Assembly (NCBI RefSeq): GCF_900636765.1
Contig: NZ_LR134313.1
Span: forward strand, 744,001 to 808,000
Source: Neisseria canis
GTDB lineage: Bacteria; Pseudomonadota; Gammaproteobacteria; Burkholderiales; Neisseriaceae
Length of the DNA stretch: 64,000 nucleotides
Direction of reading: 5' to 3'
Each line of letters opens with the position of its first letter. Position 1 is the first letter of the stretch. The notes under the pieces are model-generated. The model searched no databases. It was given only the letters and a program-made list of their open reading frames with translations, and was not told where the DNA came from. Both the position numbers and the translations under genes were made by a program. This document shows positions 1 through 8,710 of the stretch, piece after piece.

Positions 1-1
1 A

Positions 2-115
2 GTTTTTCACATTGACTTGGTCTTCTTATCCGAAGGCCCGGATAATCAGATTGTCTCCTTTGCGGGAAAACACGGCGTCAGCCAGTTTGGCATTTTTTCA
101 AAGGGGCTGAAGTAG
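2..115 (+). pseudogene. 3' end of an unrecognised gene, cut by an IS1016-like element
   Basis: An open frame enters from the left edge and runs 37 codons to a TAG at 113-115. Its last four codons lie inside the terminal repeat of the IS1016-like element, so the stop is supplied by the insertion. The visible peptide (for example IVSFAGKHG, then GVSQFGIFS) has normal coding character, but I cannot assign a family. A DUS-pair terminator begins eight bases after the other end of the IS, suggesting only a few native C-terminal residues were displaced. It may therefore still be functional; most of the gene lies outside the window. Confidence 0.45.
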
Positions 116-814
116 ATTGGCTCTAAATACCACACAAAAGCCGCAGAGTTTTTAACTGCTGCTTTGGTGTCCCGAAGTTAAAACGAAACTCACATTCTTT
201 CAAGAACAGAGGAAAAGATTTTCGGTCGATTCCGTTGTATTTGTGCAAGACACGTTTCGCCTGATTCCAAAAATTCTCAATGCCGTTGATATGGTTTTGC
301 CGGTCGGCAAACTTTTTGCCGTGATTAATCCTGTAATGGTGAAAACCGCTGACATCCAACACGTCTTAACTGCTCAGGCAGTCCGTATAAACTACGCTGT
401 CAGGCCTGATTTTCCTTGTAATAACAGGAAATAAGCTTTCCTTTTGGGCATTATTCACGACAACCGTATAAACCTTGCCTCCACGTTTAAGGATACCGAA
501 ACCACCACTTTACCTGCTGCTCCCCTACCGCGCTTTCCTTTACCCTTCCCGTCGAAATAGCGCTCATCCAATTCTATAGAACCCTCAAAAACCTGATCTG
601 CTTCCAAAGCCAAATGATGGCTGATAACAAGACGGATTTTGCGGTAAAAGAGAATGGCCGTATTGGGCTGAATACCCAAGATATCGGCAGCCGAACGTGC
701 GGTTACTTCCAATACAAAATATTCAAGCAGTTTTCTTTGCAGACTCTTCTTTAACTTACAGTGGGTTATCTTTATTTTGGCAGCCTATCATGACTGCTAA
801 TCTACTTCAGCCCC
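103..814 (-). mobile_element. IS1016-like insertion sequence (IS1595 family), degenerate
   Basis: The ends are perfect 16-bp inverted repeats, GGGGCTGAAGTAGATT at 103-118 and its complement at 799-814. The 712-bp length fits IS1016 elements of Neisseria and Haemophilus. The inside holds one transposase frame on the minus strand, now broken. A clean 8-bp target duplication is not visible; the flanks share only TCAAA, slightly offset. It has inserted into the 3' end of the gene at 2-115. Confidence 0.85.
123..775 (-). pseudogene. IS1016-type transposase, inactivated
   Basis: This is an ISXO2-like DDE transposase in pieces. The N-terminal part (ITHCKLKKSLQRKLLEYF, then VTARSAADILG) begins at an ATA codon where IS1016 proteins have a start codon. 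It continues through IELDERYFDGKGKGKRGRG, which holds one catalytic Asp-Glu region. A frameshift near 510 then puts VYTVVVNN in another frame, and an in-frame stop near 366 separates the C-terminal part (NHINGIENFWNQAKRVL). Start loss, frameshift and stop together mean it cannot make an active transposase. Confidence 0.85.
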
Positions 815-822
815 AATCAAAT

Positions 823-852
823 ATGCCTGTCTGAAAGCTTTCAGACAGGCAT
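823..852. terminator. Inverted DUS pair, bidirectional terminator
   Basis: Two TG-wadDUS copies face each other with almost no loop (ATGCCTGTCTGAAA then its complement), giving a strong 14-bp stem followed by TTTT. It sits between the interrupted gene on the left and the 3' end of the patatin gene on the right, so it can terminate both. Confidence 0.8.
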
Positions 853-871
853 TTTGTGTTCTTATTTAAGA

Positions 872-1765
872 TCAATAGCGGTAGGCCGCCAGCTTTTTCT
901 TGATTTCCGGCAGCGCGGCCAGTGCGGCTTGTTCGCCCAGTTTGATGGCTTGGGCTTTTTGGTCGAAACCGCCTACCGAACCGAGCTTTTGCACTTGCGG
1001 CTTGATGACCACGTTGGCTTGGCGCAGCTGGTATTCCAGCGCGGGGGCGCTCATGATGTTGAGGCTTTGGTCGAGGTAGTCGAAAAAGCCGGAGCCGTTT
1101 TCGAGTTTGGCCGGTTTGGCGGAAATATCCACCGCAATCACAAAGTTGGCGCCTTGCTCTCTGGCAGCGGTAACGGGCACGGGAGCGGAGAGGCCGCCGT
1201 CGACATATTGGCGTTTGCCGATTTCGGCAGGCAGGAAAATGTTGGGGATGCTGGCGGAGGCGCGCACGGCCTGGCCGGTATTGCCGGTGTTGAAGGCTAC
1301 GCTTTTGCCCGAGTTGAAGTCGGTGGCGATGGCGGCGAATTTAACGGGCAGGTTTTGCAGAGGGCGGTTGCCGACTTTGCGGTTGATGTAGTTTTGCAGT
1401 TTTTCGCCTTTGATGATGCCGCGGGTGGACAGGGTAAGGTCTACCAAATCGGCTTGGCTGAGGATTTCGGCTTCCAATTCGAGTCGGTCGGGCGACATGC
1501 CTGAGGCATAGAGGCTGCCGACGATGGCGCCGGCGCTGGTGCCGGTTACGACGTTTACGGGAATATTTTGCTGTTTCAATACTTTAATCACGCCGATGTG
1601 GGCAAAGCCTTTGGCTGCGCCGCCGCCGAGTGCGAGGCCGATGATGGCTTTGGGCTTGGCTGTCGGTTGGGGTGCAGGCGGGGTTTTGCGTCCGATTTGG
1701 CAGCCGCTGAGGATGAGGGCGCCGAGGGAGAGGAGTAAGACACGGCGGTTGAATTTTAAATGCAT
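872..1765 (-). CDS. Patatin-like phospholipase lipoprotein (RssA-like)
   Basis: A 297-residue protein with a lipoprotein signal peptide (lipobox LSGC, Cys22), so probably anchored in the outer membrane facing the periplasm. The patatin fold is shown by the oxyanion loop LALGGGAAKG (residues 43-52), the nucleophile elbow GTSAG with Ser77, and the catalytic Asp in YVDGG in the second half. Patatins are Ser-Asp dyad acyl hydrolases acting on phospholipids. The physiological substrate is not evident. The gene stands alone, with a DUS-pair terminator directly after it. Family assignment is secure. Confidence 0.88.
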   Translation of the reverse strand: MHLKFNRRVLLLSLGALILSGCQIGRKTPPAPQPTAKPKAIIGLALGGGAAKGFAHIGVIKVLKQQNIPVNVVTGTSAGAIVGSLYASGMSPDRLELEAEILSQADLVDLTLSTRGIIKGEKLQNYINRKVGNRPLQNLPVKFAAIATDFNSGKSVAFNTGNTGQAVRASASIPNIFLPAEIGKRQYVDGGLSAPVPVTAAREQGANFVIAVDISAKPAKLENGSGFFDYLDQSLNIMSAPALEYQLRQANVVIKPQVQKLGSVGGFDQKAQAIKLGEQAALAALPEIKKKLAAYRY

Positions 1766-1973
1766 ATTTGAATTCCTGTGTCGGTGTGTTTGGGGAAGTG
1801 TGCCTGCTGCTTGGCGGGAAGGGGGAAGAGGCTTGTTCAGGCAGGCATTATAAAGTGTGCCGATGCCTGTCTGAAAGCGGGTTTATGGTCAAATCATTTT
1901 AAGATAATGTAAGAGCAAAGGACGGTTTCAGACAGGCATGGTTGGGGCGGATGCCTGTTTGAAAAGCCGGCCT
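1766..1973. repeat. Intergenic DUS cluster
   Basis: This gap holds two TG-wadDUS copies (1863-1876 forward; 1927-1940 reverse) and one near-match (TGCCTGTTTGAA at 1952-1963). The reverse copy and the near-match can pair weakly after the bioC stop. The patatin promoter must lie near 1770-1850, but no clear hexamers were seen. Confidence 0.6.
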
Positions 1974-2768
1974 TTAAGCTTTGCCGGGCATTTTGGGGTA
2001 AAACTGCACGGGGCTGGCGCCTTCGGGCAGCACGGTTTTTTTCACGGCGTGGCCGTACACGGTTTCGAGCGTGATGCTGAAACGGCCTGCGGCGATTTGC
2101 TGCTCAACCAAGGCGCGGGCGGCGGCTTCGTCGCTGAAGGTGAGCGACGCCCAAATGCCCAGCGTGTCCATATCCTGCCAGAAGGTTTGGGCGCCGGTGT
2201 AGGAAAGTTCGAGCTTGGCGGTATCGGTAACGGGGTCGTAAAAGCCGCATTCGAGCAGTATGTCGCCCAAGTCGTGCATGTCAAACAGCATGGGCGCTTC
2301 CACGCTGATGCCGGCCTGTTTCAGGCAGGCACTGAGGCTTTGCAGGCTGTCGATGCCGAAGTGGGTGAAAAAGAGCAGGCCGTTGGGCTTGAGTGCGTGC
2401 GCCCAGTTTTTCAGCACGGGGAGAGGCTCGGAAGCGGTAATCAGGCTGAGGTTGGCAAACAACATGTCGGCGGCGGCTTCGGGCAGGGGTGCGGTGAGGC
2501 TTTGGCAATGTTGAGGTACGCTTTTACCTGCAAGCTTGGCGAAAAAGCCGGTTTTGCGTGCGGCGGCGGCTTCGTCTAAAAACGCTTGGCGCGGGTCGTA
2601 TTCGCTGAAGGCGGCTTTGGGATAGCGCGCGGCAAGCAGCTTGCGGGTTTCGTCGTGGTCGGCACCGACGAGCAGGATGTGTTGCGGCGCATTGCGCAGC
2701 AGTTGCAGGCGCTCGTCGGTGTTTTGGGCGAGGTGGCGGTGTATCAGCCAGCGGTCGTTAGGGTTCAT
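1974..2768 (-). CDS. bioC: Malonyl-ACP O-methyltransferase BioC
   Basis: A 264-residue class I methyltransferase that would methylate malonyl-ACP so the fatty acid synthase can build pimeloyl-ACP for biotin. BioC-type features are the FANLSL segment, FFTHFGIDSLQ and FDMHDLGDILLECGF in the second half. The normally glycine-rich SAM motif near residue 33 reads ILLVGADHDETR, so the usual GxGxG is missing. It follows bioH by 11 bp on the same strand, and that pairing strongly supports the name. The short spacer contains a DUS that also supplies the bioH stop codon. Confidence 0.82.
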   Translation of the reverse strand: MNPNDRWLIHRHLAQNTDERLQLLRNAPQHILLVGADHDETRKLLAARYPKAAFSEYDPRQAFLDEAAAARKTGFFAKLAGKSVPQHCQSLTAPLPEAAADMLFANLSLITASEPLPVLKNWAHALKPNGLLFFTHFGIDSLQSLSACLKQAGISVEAPMLFDMHDLGDILLECGFYDPVTDTAKLELSYTGAQTFWQDMDTLGIWASLTFSDEAAARALVEQQIAAGRFSITLETVYGHAVKKTVLPEGASPVQFYPKMPGKA

Positions 2769-2779
2769 GGTGGGTTTTT

Positions 2780-3535
2780 TCAGACAGGCATGGATTGTTG
2801 TTCTGCAAAGGTTTTGAGCAATCGGGCGAATTCGTCGGCATGGCTCAGAAACGGCGCGTGTGCGGCTTTTTCCAGCGTGTGCATTCGGGCGTTGGGCAGG
2901 TGGCGCTCGAGATAGCTGCCCATGCGCGGCGGTGTGATGGTGTCTTTGCCGCCGTAAATCAGGCAGACCGGTTGCGGCAGCTCGGGCAGCAAAGTGCGGG
3001 CGTCGGCTTCGGCCAGCGCGTCGAGTGCGCTTTGCAGGGCGGCGGGCGCGCCGTGTTTGACAATGTCGGGCAATACTTTTTCCAGAATGCTGTGTTGGTC
3101 TTTTGCGTATAAAAATTGCAACTGGAGAAATTGTTTCATATATTTATGGTAGTCTTGCTGAAACAATTCAATCATTTTGGCTAAAGCGGGGTTGCTTAAG
3201 CCTTCGGGATAATCGGGCGCAGCGCGGAATTTGGCGAAGCTGGCGGTGAGGCAGAGCGCGCGCACTTTTTCGGGATGGCGGTGGGCGATGTGCAGCGACA
3301 CCAATCCTCCGAGCGACCAGCCGAGCAGGCAGGCAGGCTCGGTGATGTGTTCGGCCAGCGCGTCGGCGGCGGCAATCACATCGAAGCTGCCTGCAAGCGG
3401 CGCTTGGCCGTGGCCCGGCAAATCCAGCGCCTGAATCTGCCAGCTTTCGGGCAGGCGCTCAATCAAATCGTCGAACACATGGCGGTTGGCCGCCCAGCCG
3501 TGGATTAAAACGAGATTATTTACAGGGGAAGTCAT
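2780..3535 (-). CDS. bioH: Pimeloyl-ACP methyl ester carboxylesterase BioH
   Basis: A 251-residue alpha/beta hydrolase that removes the methyl ester from pimeloyl-ACP, ending the BioC-BioH route to biotin. It shows LVLIHGWAANRHVF (oxyanion loop), the nucleophile elbow LGWSLGG, IYGGKDTITPP (Asp) and KAAHAPFLSH (His). The frame is open further upstream, but the ATG at 3535 fits the family start. The longer version would run through comF. The last codons ATG CCT GTC TGA lie inside a DUS, so the uptake sequence supplies Met-Pro-Val-stop. The start codon overlaps the divergent comF start. Confidence 0.88.
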   Translation of the reverse strand: MTSPVNNLVLIHGWAANRHVFDDLIERLPESWQIQALDLPGHGQAPLAGSFDVIAAADALAEHITEPACLLGWSLGGLVSLHIAHRHPEKVRALCLTASFAKFRAAPDYPEGLSNPALAKMIELFQQDYHKYMKQFLQLQFLYAKDQHSILEKVLPDIVKHGAPAALQSALDALAEADARTLLPELPQPVCLIYGGKDTITPPRMGSYLERHLPNARMHTLEKAAHAPFLSHADEFARLLKTFAEQQSMPV

Positions 3536-4241
3536 GGGTTTTCTTTCTTTCAGGCTGCCGCAATCGGAAGCCTGCTTATTATGCCATGATTCGGGCGCGG
3601 ATAAGGGCTTGTGCGATGCCTGTCTGAAAGACTTGCACGTGTCGGCTTCGGATGCGGCCAACGTGTGCCCCCGCTGCGGCGGCACCGGCGCGGGGGCGGC
3701 GGTGTGCGGGCAATGCCAGAAAGAGCCGCCGCCGTTCGAGCGCTTGTGGGCTTCGGTGGAGTATGCGCCGCCGGTGAGCGGCATTCTGCACCGGTTCAAA
3801 CACCGGCGCGACCGTTCGTTGGCGGCGCCGCTGGTGTCGCTGATGGCGTCATTGCCGCCGCCGTGGCTGGATGATGTGCGCATAGATACCGTGCTGGCCA
3901 TGCCTTTGAGCCGCGAGCGGCGGCTGTTTCGCGGGTTTAACCAGTGCGACGAATTGGCCGAAGCGTTGGCAAAGCTTTACGGCTGGCAGGTGTTGCCGCA
4001 CAATTCGGTTTTCAGACAGGCATCCGCGCCCCAGAGCACCCTGCCTTTTGAGGCGCGCAAGAAAAACGTGCGCGGCGCTTTTCGGGTAGATGCCTGTGTT
4101 AAAGAACGTAACGTGTTGTTAATCGACGATGTTTTGACCAGCGGCGAGACTTTGCGCGAATGTTCCCGAATGCTGCGCCGCTCGGGCAGCGGCAGCGTTT
4201 TTTGCTGGACGCTGGCAATATCCAAATTGAAAATTTTTTGA
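3534..4241 (+). CDS. comF: ComF family phosphoribosyltransferase-like competence protein
   Basis: A 235-residue protein needed in relatives for natural transformation. The N-terminus has zinc-ribbon cysteines (CLLC, CDAC, CPRCGG, CGQC). The C-terminal half is a PRTase fold with the PRPP-binding motif VLLIDDVLTSGETL. I chose the ATG at 3534 because AGGGGAA sits at 3524-3530; an upstream in-frame ATG at 3486 would extend into bioH. The start codon overlaps that of divergent bioH on the other strand. Two DUS copies lie inside the gene (near 3617 and 4014), encoding DACLKD and, in reverse, FRQA. This fits a competent host. Confidence 0.88.
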   Translation: MGFLSFRLPQSEACLLCHDSGADKGLCDACLKDLHVSASDAANVCPRCGGTGAGAAVCGQCQKEPPPFERLWASVEYAPPVSGILHRFKHRRDRSLAAPLVSLMASLPPPWLDDVRIDTVLAMPLSRERRLFRGFNQCDELAEALAKLYGWQVLPHNSVFRQASAPQSTLPFEARKKNVRGAFRVDACVKERNVLLIDDVLTSGETLRECSRMLRRSGSGSVFCWTLAISKLKIF

Positions 4242-4267
4242 TGAACTAAGCACTTATCTAGTATAGT
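4238..4267 (+). promoter_or_regulatory. Probable sigma70 promoter for trmL
   Basis: TTGATG at 4238-4243 overlaps the comF stop codon. It is followed after 18 bp by TATAGT at 4262-4267, leaving a 24-base leader before the trmL ATG. Spacing and hexamers fit the sigma70 consensus well; no terminator separates the two genes. Confidence 0.45.
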
Positions 4268-4291
4268 GCGCCCCTGGATTTTGGAATCTTC

Positions 4292-4756
4292 ATGTTTACC
4301 GTAGTTTTATACCAACCCGAAATTCCGCCGAACACAGGCAATATCATCCGATTGTGTGCCAACACCGGCATGGATCTGCATTTGGTCAAGCCGCTGGGCT
4401 TTCCGCTGGATTCGGCCAAAATGAAGCGGGCGGGTTTGGATTATCACGAGTTTGCCTCGCTCACGGTGCACGAAGATTTCGATGCCTGTCTGAAAGCTTT
4501 GGCAGGGCGGCGCATTTTCGCGCTCACCACCAAAGGCTCCGGCCGTTACGACCAAGCCGCATTCGCCCCGGGCGATGTGTTTTTGTTTGGCCCGGAAACG
4601 CGCGGCCTGCCTGCCGAAATTTTGGATGCCCTGCCTGCCGGGCAGAAACTGCGCCTGCCCATGCAGCCGCAAAGCCGCAGTATGAATCTTTCCAACACCG
4701 TGGCGGTGACGGTTTACGAAGCATGGCGGCAAAACGGTTTCGGCGGGCAGGTTTAG
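4292..4756 (+). CDS. trmL: tRNA (cytidine(34)-2'-O)-methyltransferase TrmL
   Basis: A 154-residue SPOUT methyltransferase that 2'-O-methylates the wobble base of tRNA-Leu isoacceptors. Family landmarks are [16 protein letters not shown] at the N-terminus, [10 protein letters not shown], the knot-forming [10 protein letters not shown] and the C-terminal [17 protein letters not shown]. Length is typical. A TG-wadDUS inside the gene (near 4482) is read as DACLKAL, a recurring way this genome accommodates the uptake sequence in frame. Confidence 0.93.
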   Translation: MFTVVLYQPEIPPNTGNIIRLCANTGMDLHLVKPLGFPLDSAKMKRAGLDYHEFASLTVHEDFDACLKALAGRRIFALTTKGSGRYDQAAFAPGDVFLFGPETRGLPAEILDALPAGQKLRLPMQPQSRSMNLSNTVAVTVYEAWRQNGFGGQV

Positions 4757-4846
4757 TCCGTTTATTATTTATCAGTTTTAAATCGACCGTACAAGAATCA
4801 GAACAAAAGCGGTTTGCGTTATTGACTCAAAGAATAGGAACCTGTT

Positions 4847-5563
4847 TTGACTAAAGCCACAAAAACCCTGTCTATCGGCGCTTTGGGCGCCGCCCTTGCG
4901 CTGATGAGCGCTTCGTCTTTCGGCAAAGACCGTTTGGTGTCCGAAAACCAAGTCCGCCACGAGCCGCTGATTAAGGCGGCCAATATGAGCTACAAAGTGC
5001 GCGGGATGCGCTACACGCCCGTTAAACAGATTAAAACTTTCAGTCAAACAGGCCAGGCCTCATGGTACGGCCCCGGCTTCCACGGTAAGAAAACCGCCAG
5101 CGGCGAACGCTTCGATATGCATGCTTACACTGCCGCACACAAAACCCTCCCCATTCCCAGCTACGCCAAAGTAACCAATCTTTCCAACGGCAAAAGCGTG
5201 ATTGTGCGCATCAACGACCGCGGCCCGTTCCACGGCAGCCGGGTAATTGATTTGTCTAAAGGCGCGGCTCAGAAAATCGGCTTTTCCGGCGTAGCCAATG
5301 TGCGTGTGGAGCAGATTGTGCCCGGCCAAATCGCGGCTGCCCAACCTGAGCAGATTTATGTTACGCTGGCGGCGTTTGACAGCGAATCTGCGGCGCGTGA
5401 TTACGCAGGCCGCACCAACAGCCGCCTGCAGGGCGCCGCTTCCGCCCACCGCGCGCTTACCGAGCGTAAAGACGGCCGGTATGTTGTGAAACTCGGCCCG
5501 TTTGCCAAACCGGAGCAGGCCGACAGCGCCCGCCAAATGGCGGTTGCCCAAAATTCGATTTAA
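4847..5563 (+). CDS. rlpA: RlpA-type septal lytic transglycosylase with SPOR domain
   Basis: A 238-residue exported protein. The start must be the TTG at 4847: an in-frame stop lies just upstream and AGGAA precedes it. A signal peptide (residues 1-26) lacks a lipobox, unlike E. coli RlpA. The double-psi barrel core has [27 protein letters not shown] and VRINDRGPF, which hold the acidic and His residues important in RlpA. The C-terminal part (from about residue 170) resembles a SPOR domain that binds denuded glycan at the division site. It probably cleaves naked glycan strands during daughter cell separation. Confidence 0.87.
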   Translation: MTKATKTLSIGALGAALALMSASSFGKDRLVSENQVRHEPLIKAANMSYKVRGMRYTPVKQIKTFSQTGQASWYGPGFHGKKTASGERFDMHAYTAAHKTLPIPSYAKVTNLSNGKSVIVRINDRGPFHGSRVIDLSKGAAQKIGFSGVANVRVEQIVPGQIAAAQPEQIYVTLAAFDSESAARDYAGRTNSRLQGAASAHRALTERKDGRYVVKLGPFAKPEQADSARQMAVAQNSI

Positions 5564-5599
5564 AGCCTGAAGCCGCTTTAGATTATTGTGTTTTTTGTT

Positions 5600-5636
5600 T
5601 TCAGACAGGCATTTCTTGCAAGATGCCTGTCTGAAA
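5600..5636. terminator. Inverted DUS pair between rlpA and ruvA
   Basis: A reverse DUS (from 5600) and a forward DUS (to 5636) form a 13-bp stem with a 10-base loop, preceded by a T-run. It sits 36 bases after the rlpA stop and directly before the ruvA leader. Confidence 0.75.
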
Positions 5637-5658
5637 TGCGTTTGAAGAAAGCCTTATT

Positions 5659-6243
5659 ATGATTAGCAGACTGACGGGAAAACTGGTGGAAAAGCAGCCG
5701 CCGCAGGTTGTGATTGATGTGAACGGCGTGGGCTATGAGGTGGATGTGTCGATGCAGACTTTTTACGCGCTGCCCGCGCTCAACGAAACCGTGCAGCTCT
5801 ATACCCAGCTTGTGGTGCGCGAAGATGCGCATTTGCTGTTTGGTTTTGCTTCGGCGGCCGAACGCGCTACGTTCCGCCAGCTGGTTAAAGTGAGCGGCAT
5901 CGGCGCCAAAACCGCTTTGGGTATTTTATCGGCCATGACTTCGGACGAGCTGGCGCAGGCTGTGGCGCAGGAGGATGTGAAACGGCTTTCTTCCGCGCCC
6001 GGCATAGGCAAAAAAACCGCGGAGCGTATGATTTTGGAGTTGCGCGGCAAGCTGGTGGCCGAGGGTGCGGGCGCAGGCCTGTCTGAAAGCATTCCTGCGG
6101 CGGATGAAACCGATGATGTGGTGAACACGCTGTTGGCGCTGGGCTATAACGAACGTGAGGCCAAAGCGGCGGTGAAGGGCATTCCGGCCGGCACGGATGT
6201 GAGCGAAGGCGTGCGGTTGGCATTGAAGAATTTGTTGAAATAG
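5659..6243 (+). CDS. ruvA: Holliday junction DNA helicase subunit RuvA
   Basis: A 194-residue protein that binds four-way junctions as a tetramer and loads the RuvB motor for branch migration. The N-terminal OB domain begins [12 protein letters not shown]. Two helix-hairpin-helix motifs follow ([13 protein letters not shown] and [20 protein letters not shown]). Domain III at the C-terminus ([13 protein letters not shown]) contacts RuvB. Its partner RuvC is at the far right of this window; ruvB is not present. A DUS at about 6076 lies in the linker between domains II and III, where sequence is least constrained. Confidence 0.95.
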   Translation: MISRLTGKLVEKQPPQVVIDVNGVGYEVDVSMQTFYALPALNETVQLYTQLVVREDAHLLFGFASAAERATFRQLVKVSGIGAKTALGILSAMTSDELAQAVAQEDVKRLSSAPGIGKKTAERMILELRGKLVAEGAGAGLSESIPAADETDDVVNTLLALGYNEREAKAAVKGIPAGTDVSEGVRLALKNLLK

Positions 6244-6263
6244 CCGGATTAAACAAATTAAAG

Positions 6264-6788
6264 ATGACTTACATCGAATATGAATCCAAGCATGATCCAT
6301 TAGATAACCGGCGCCTTGCCCGCAGCCGTTTTGCAGCATATTGTCTGCCGGCTGCTTTGGCGGCGCTGCTGTTGAACAGGTTTGTTCCGTGGTTTCTTGA
6401 TGTGTTCGGTTCGGTCGGCTCCAATCAAACCCATTTGGGTAAGGCGGGCGTCGCTTTTGCCTTTTTTTCCTGCGTTTTGATTTATTATCAAAATAAACAA
6501 TTGGATAAGCGCTGTAATGATGCGGGAAGGGGGTGGACGGTATGCAGGAGGGTGTATCAGTTGGGTATGGGCTCGGCAGTGCTGTCTGCGGTCATCCCGC
6601 TGTTGATGCCGTTTGCGCTGCTGGCTATGCTGGTGCAGTTTGTTTACGGGTTGGTCTTGCCGGCAAATTCGGAACCCAACTTGAGCGGCTACCCCAACAA
6701 ACCTGCCGATACGCCGGTGTTGCTTGCAGCGGTTGCCACCGTATCGATTTATGCGTTTATACTGCTTGGGTTTCTGCATTATTTTTAA
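6264..6788 (+). CDS. Small multi-pass membrane protein of unknown function
   Basis: A 174-residue protein I do not recognise. Four hydrophobic stretches are visible, at about residues 24-45, 62-78, 102-130 and 150-173, joined by short basic loops, so an inner-membrane protein is likely. Conserved-looking features are RRLARSRF before the first helix and a Lys/Arg/Cys-rich loop DKRCNDAGRGWTVCRR. It starts 20 bp after ruvA in the same direction and may be cotranscribed with it. The layout loosely recalls DUF805-type proteins, but I would not assign that. Confidence 0.6.
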   Translation: MTYIEYESKHDPLDNRRLARSRFAAYCLPAALAALLLNRFVPWFLDVFGSVGSNQTHLGKAGVAFAFFSCVLIYYQNKQLDKRCNDAGRGWTVCRRVYQLGMGSAVLSAVIPLLMPFALLAMLVQFVYGLVLPANSEPNLSGYPNKPADTPVLLAAVATVSIYAFILLGFLHYF

Positions 6789-6838
6789 AGAGATGAATTT
6801 TTCAGACAGGCATTTCCCTTACGGCCTGTCTTAAATGG

Positions 6839-8710
6839 ATGAAATGGATGATTAAGCGTTTTTTTGACTGGTTCGAATCCCGTATCGACCCCTATCCCGA
6901 TACGCCGCCGAAAACGCCCGACAAAGGCTTGTGGCGTTTTTTGTGGAGCAGCATGGAAGGCATGCGCGGCTGGATTGCGGTGTTGGCGTTGATGACGGTC
7001 GGCATCGGCATTATGGAAGCCTTGCTGTTTCAGTTTATGGGCAAAGTGGTCGACTGGCTGGGCCAATATACGCCGCAAACCTTGTGGGCGGAAAAGGGCT
7101 GGGCTTTGTCGGGCATGGCGGCGTTGATGGCGTTTGCCGTGCTGTGGCATTTCATTGCATCAAACGTGCGCCTGCAAACCCTGCAAGGCGTGTTTCCGAT
7201 GCGCCTGCGCTGGAATTTCCACCGCCTGATGCTGGGGCAGAGCCTCGGGTTTTATCAGGACGAATTTGCCGGGCGGGTTTCGGCCAAAGTAATGCAAACC
7301 GCGCTGGCGGTGCGCGATACGGTGATGACACTGGCCGATATGGTGGTGTATGTGCTGGTGTATTTCATCAGCTCGGGCGTGATTCTGGCGGCGTTCGACG
7401 GCTGGCTGCTGCTGCCGTTCGTGTGTTGGATTATCGCGTTCGGCACCGTGATGCGCGTGCTGATTCCCAAGTTGGCGAAAACCGCACAGCGTCAGGCAGA
7501 TGCCCGCTCGTTGATGACCGGCCGCATCACCGATGCCTATTCCAATATCACTACAGTCAAACTGTTTTCGCACGGCGCGCGCGAGGCGCGGTATGCCAAG
7601 CAGTCGATGCAGGAATTTATGGTAACGGTGCATGCACAAATGCGTTTGGCGACTTTGCTGTCGACTTGTAATTTTATTGTGAATACGTCGCTCACCTTGT
7701 CCACCGCTGCCTTAGGCATTTGGCTGTGGCAGAACGGGCAGGTCGGCGTAGGCGCGATTGCCACTGCCACCGCCATGGCTTTGCGCGTGAACGGGTTGTC
7801 GCAATACATCATGTGGGAATCGGCCCGTTTGTTTGAAAACATCGGCACCGTAAATGACGGCATGGTTACTTTGTCTAAACCGCAAACCATTTTAGACAAA
7901 CCGGACGCACTGCCGTTGAAAGTGGAGCATGGAGAAATCCGCTTCGAGCATGTCGATTTTTCCTATGATGAAGGCAAACCGTTGCTCAACGGCTTTAACC
8001 TTGCCATCAAACCGGGCGAAAAAGTCGGCCTGATAGGGCGTTCGGGCGCAGGCAAGTCCACCATCGTGAATTTACTGCTTAGATTTTATGAAGCGCAAAG
8101 CGGCAGCATTACCATCGACGGCCAAAACATCAACGACATCACCCAAGAAAGCCTGCGCGCCCAAATCGGCTTGGTAACACAAGACACCAGCCTGCTGCAC
8201 CGCTCCGTGCGCGACAATATCATTTACGGCCGCCCCGATGCCACCGAAGCAGAAATGTATCAGGCCGCCGAAAAAGCCGAAGCCGCCGATTTCATCCCCA
8301 ACCTTTCCGATGCCAAAGGCCGCAGGGGATACGATGCCCATGTGGGCGAAAGAGGCGTGAAACTTTCAGGCGGCCAGCGGCAACGCATCGCCATCGCCCG
8401 CGTGATGCTGAAAGATGCGCCGATTCTGTTGCTCGACGAAGCCACCAGCGCGTTGGATTCCGAAGTGGAAGCCGCCATTCAGGAAAGCTTGGATAAAATG
8501 ATGGAAAACAAAACCGTGATTGCCATTGCCCACCGTTTATCCACCATTGCCGCTATGGACAGGTTGATTGTGCTCGATAAAGGCCGTATCGTCGAAGAGG
8601 GCAGCCATGCCGAACTGCTGGAGAAAAACGGTTTGTATGCCAAGCTGTGGGCGCACCAAAGCGGCGGGTTCTTGGCCGGCCATGCCGATTTAAGATTGGC
8701 CGATAATTGA
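6839..8710 (+). CDS. ABC exporter, fused membrane and ATPase domains
   Basis: A 623-residue half-transporter of the type I exporter class. Six membrane helices (about residues 40-330) precede a nucleotide-binding domain with Walker A GRSGAGKST, Q-loop VTQDTSLLHRSV, signature LSGGQRQRIAIARV, Walker B ILLLDEATSALD and the switch His in AIAHRLSTI. It would act as a homodimer or with a partner; none is adjacent. The substrate cannot be read from sequence; multidrug or lipid export is typical. The ATG at 6839 has a weak ribosome site and the ATG at 6848 is equally plausible. A DUS with a degenerate partner lies just upstream (6801-6835). Confidence 0.9.
   Translation: MKWMIKRFFDWFESRIDPYPDTPPKTPDKGLWRFLWSSMEGMRGWIAVLALMTVGIGIMEALLFQFMGKVVDWLGQYTPQTLWAEKGWALSGMAALMAFAVLWHFIASNVRLQTLQGVFPMRLRWNFHRLMLGQSLGFYQDEFAGRVSAKVMQTALAVRDTVMTLADMVVYVLVYFISSGVILAAFDGWLLLPFVCWIIAFGTVMRVLIPKLAKTAQRQADARSLMTGRITDAYSNITTVKLFSHGAREARYAKQSMQEFMVTVHAQMRLATLLSTCNFIVNTSLTLSTAALGIWLWQNGQVGVGAIATATAMALRVNGLSQYIMWESARLFENIGTVNDGMVTLSKPQTILDKPDALPLKVEHGEIRFEHVDFSYDEGKPLLNGFNLAIKPGEKVGLIGRSGAGKSTIVNLLLRFYEAQSGSITIDGQNINDITQESLRAQIGLVTQDTSLLHRSVRDNIIYGRPDATEAEMYQAAEKAEAADFIPNLSDAKGRRGYDAHVGERGVKLSGGQRQRIAIARVMLKDAPILLLDEATSALDSEVEAAIQESLDKMMENKTVIAIAHRLSTIAAMDRLIVLDKGRIVEEGSHAELLEKNGLYAKLWAHQSGGFLAGHADLRLADN

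Noticed and set aside
3536..3901. A 122-residue N-terminal extension of BioH
   Set aside because: It is antisense to comF, and the family start fits the ATG at 3535; comF has clear zinc and PRPP motifs.
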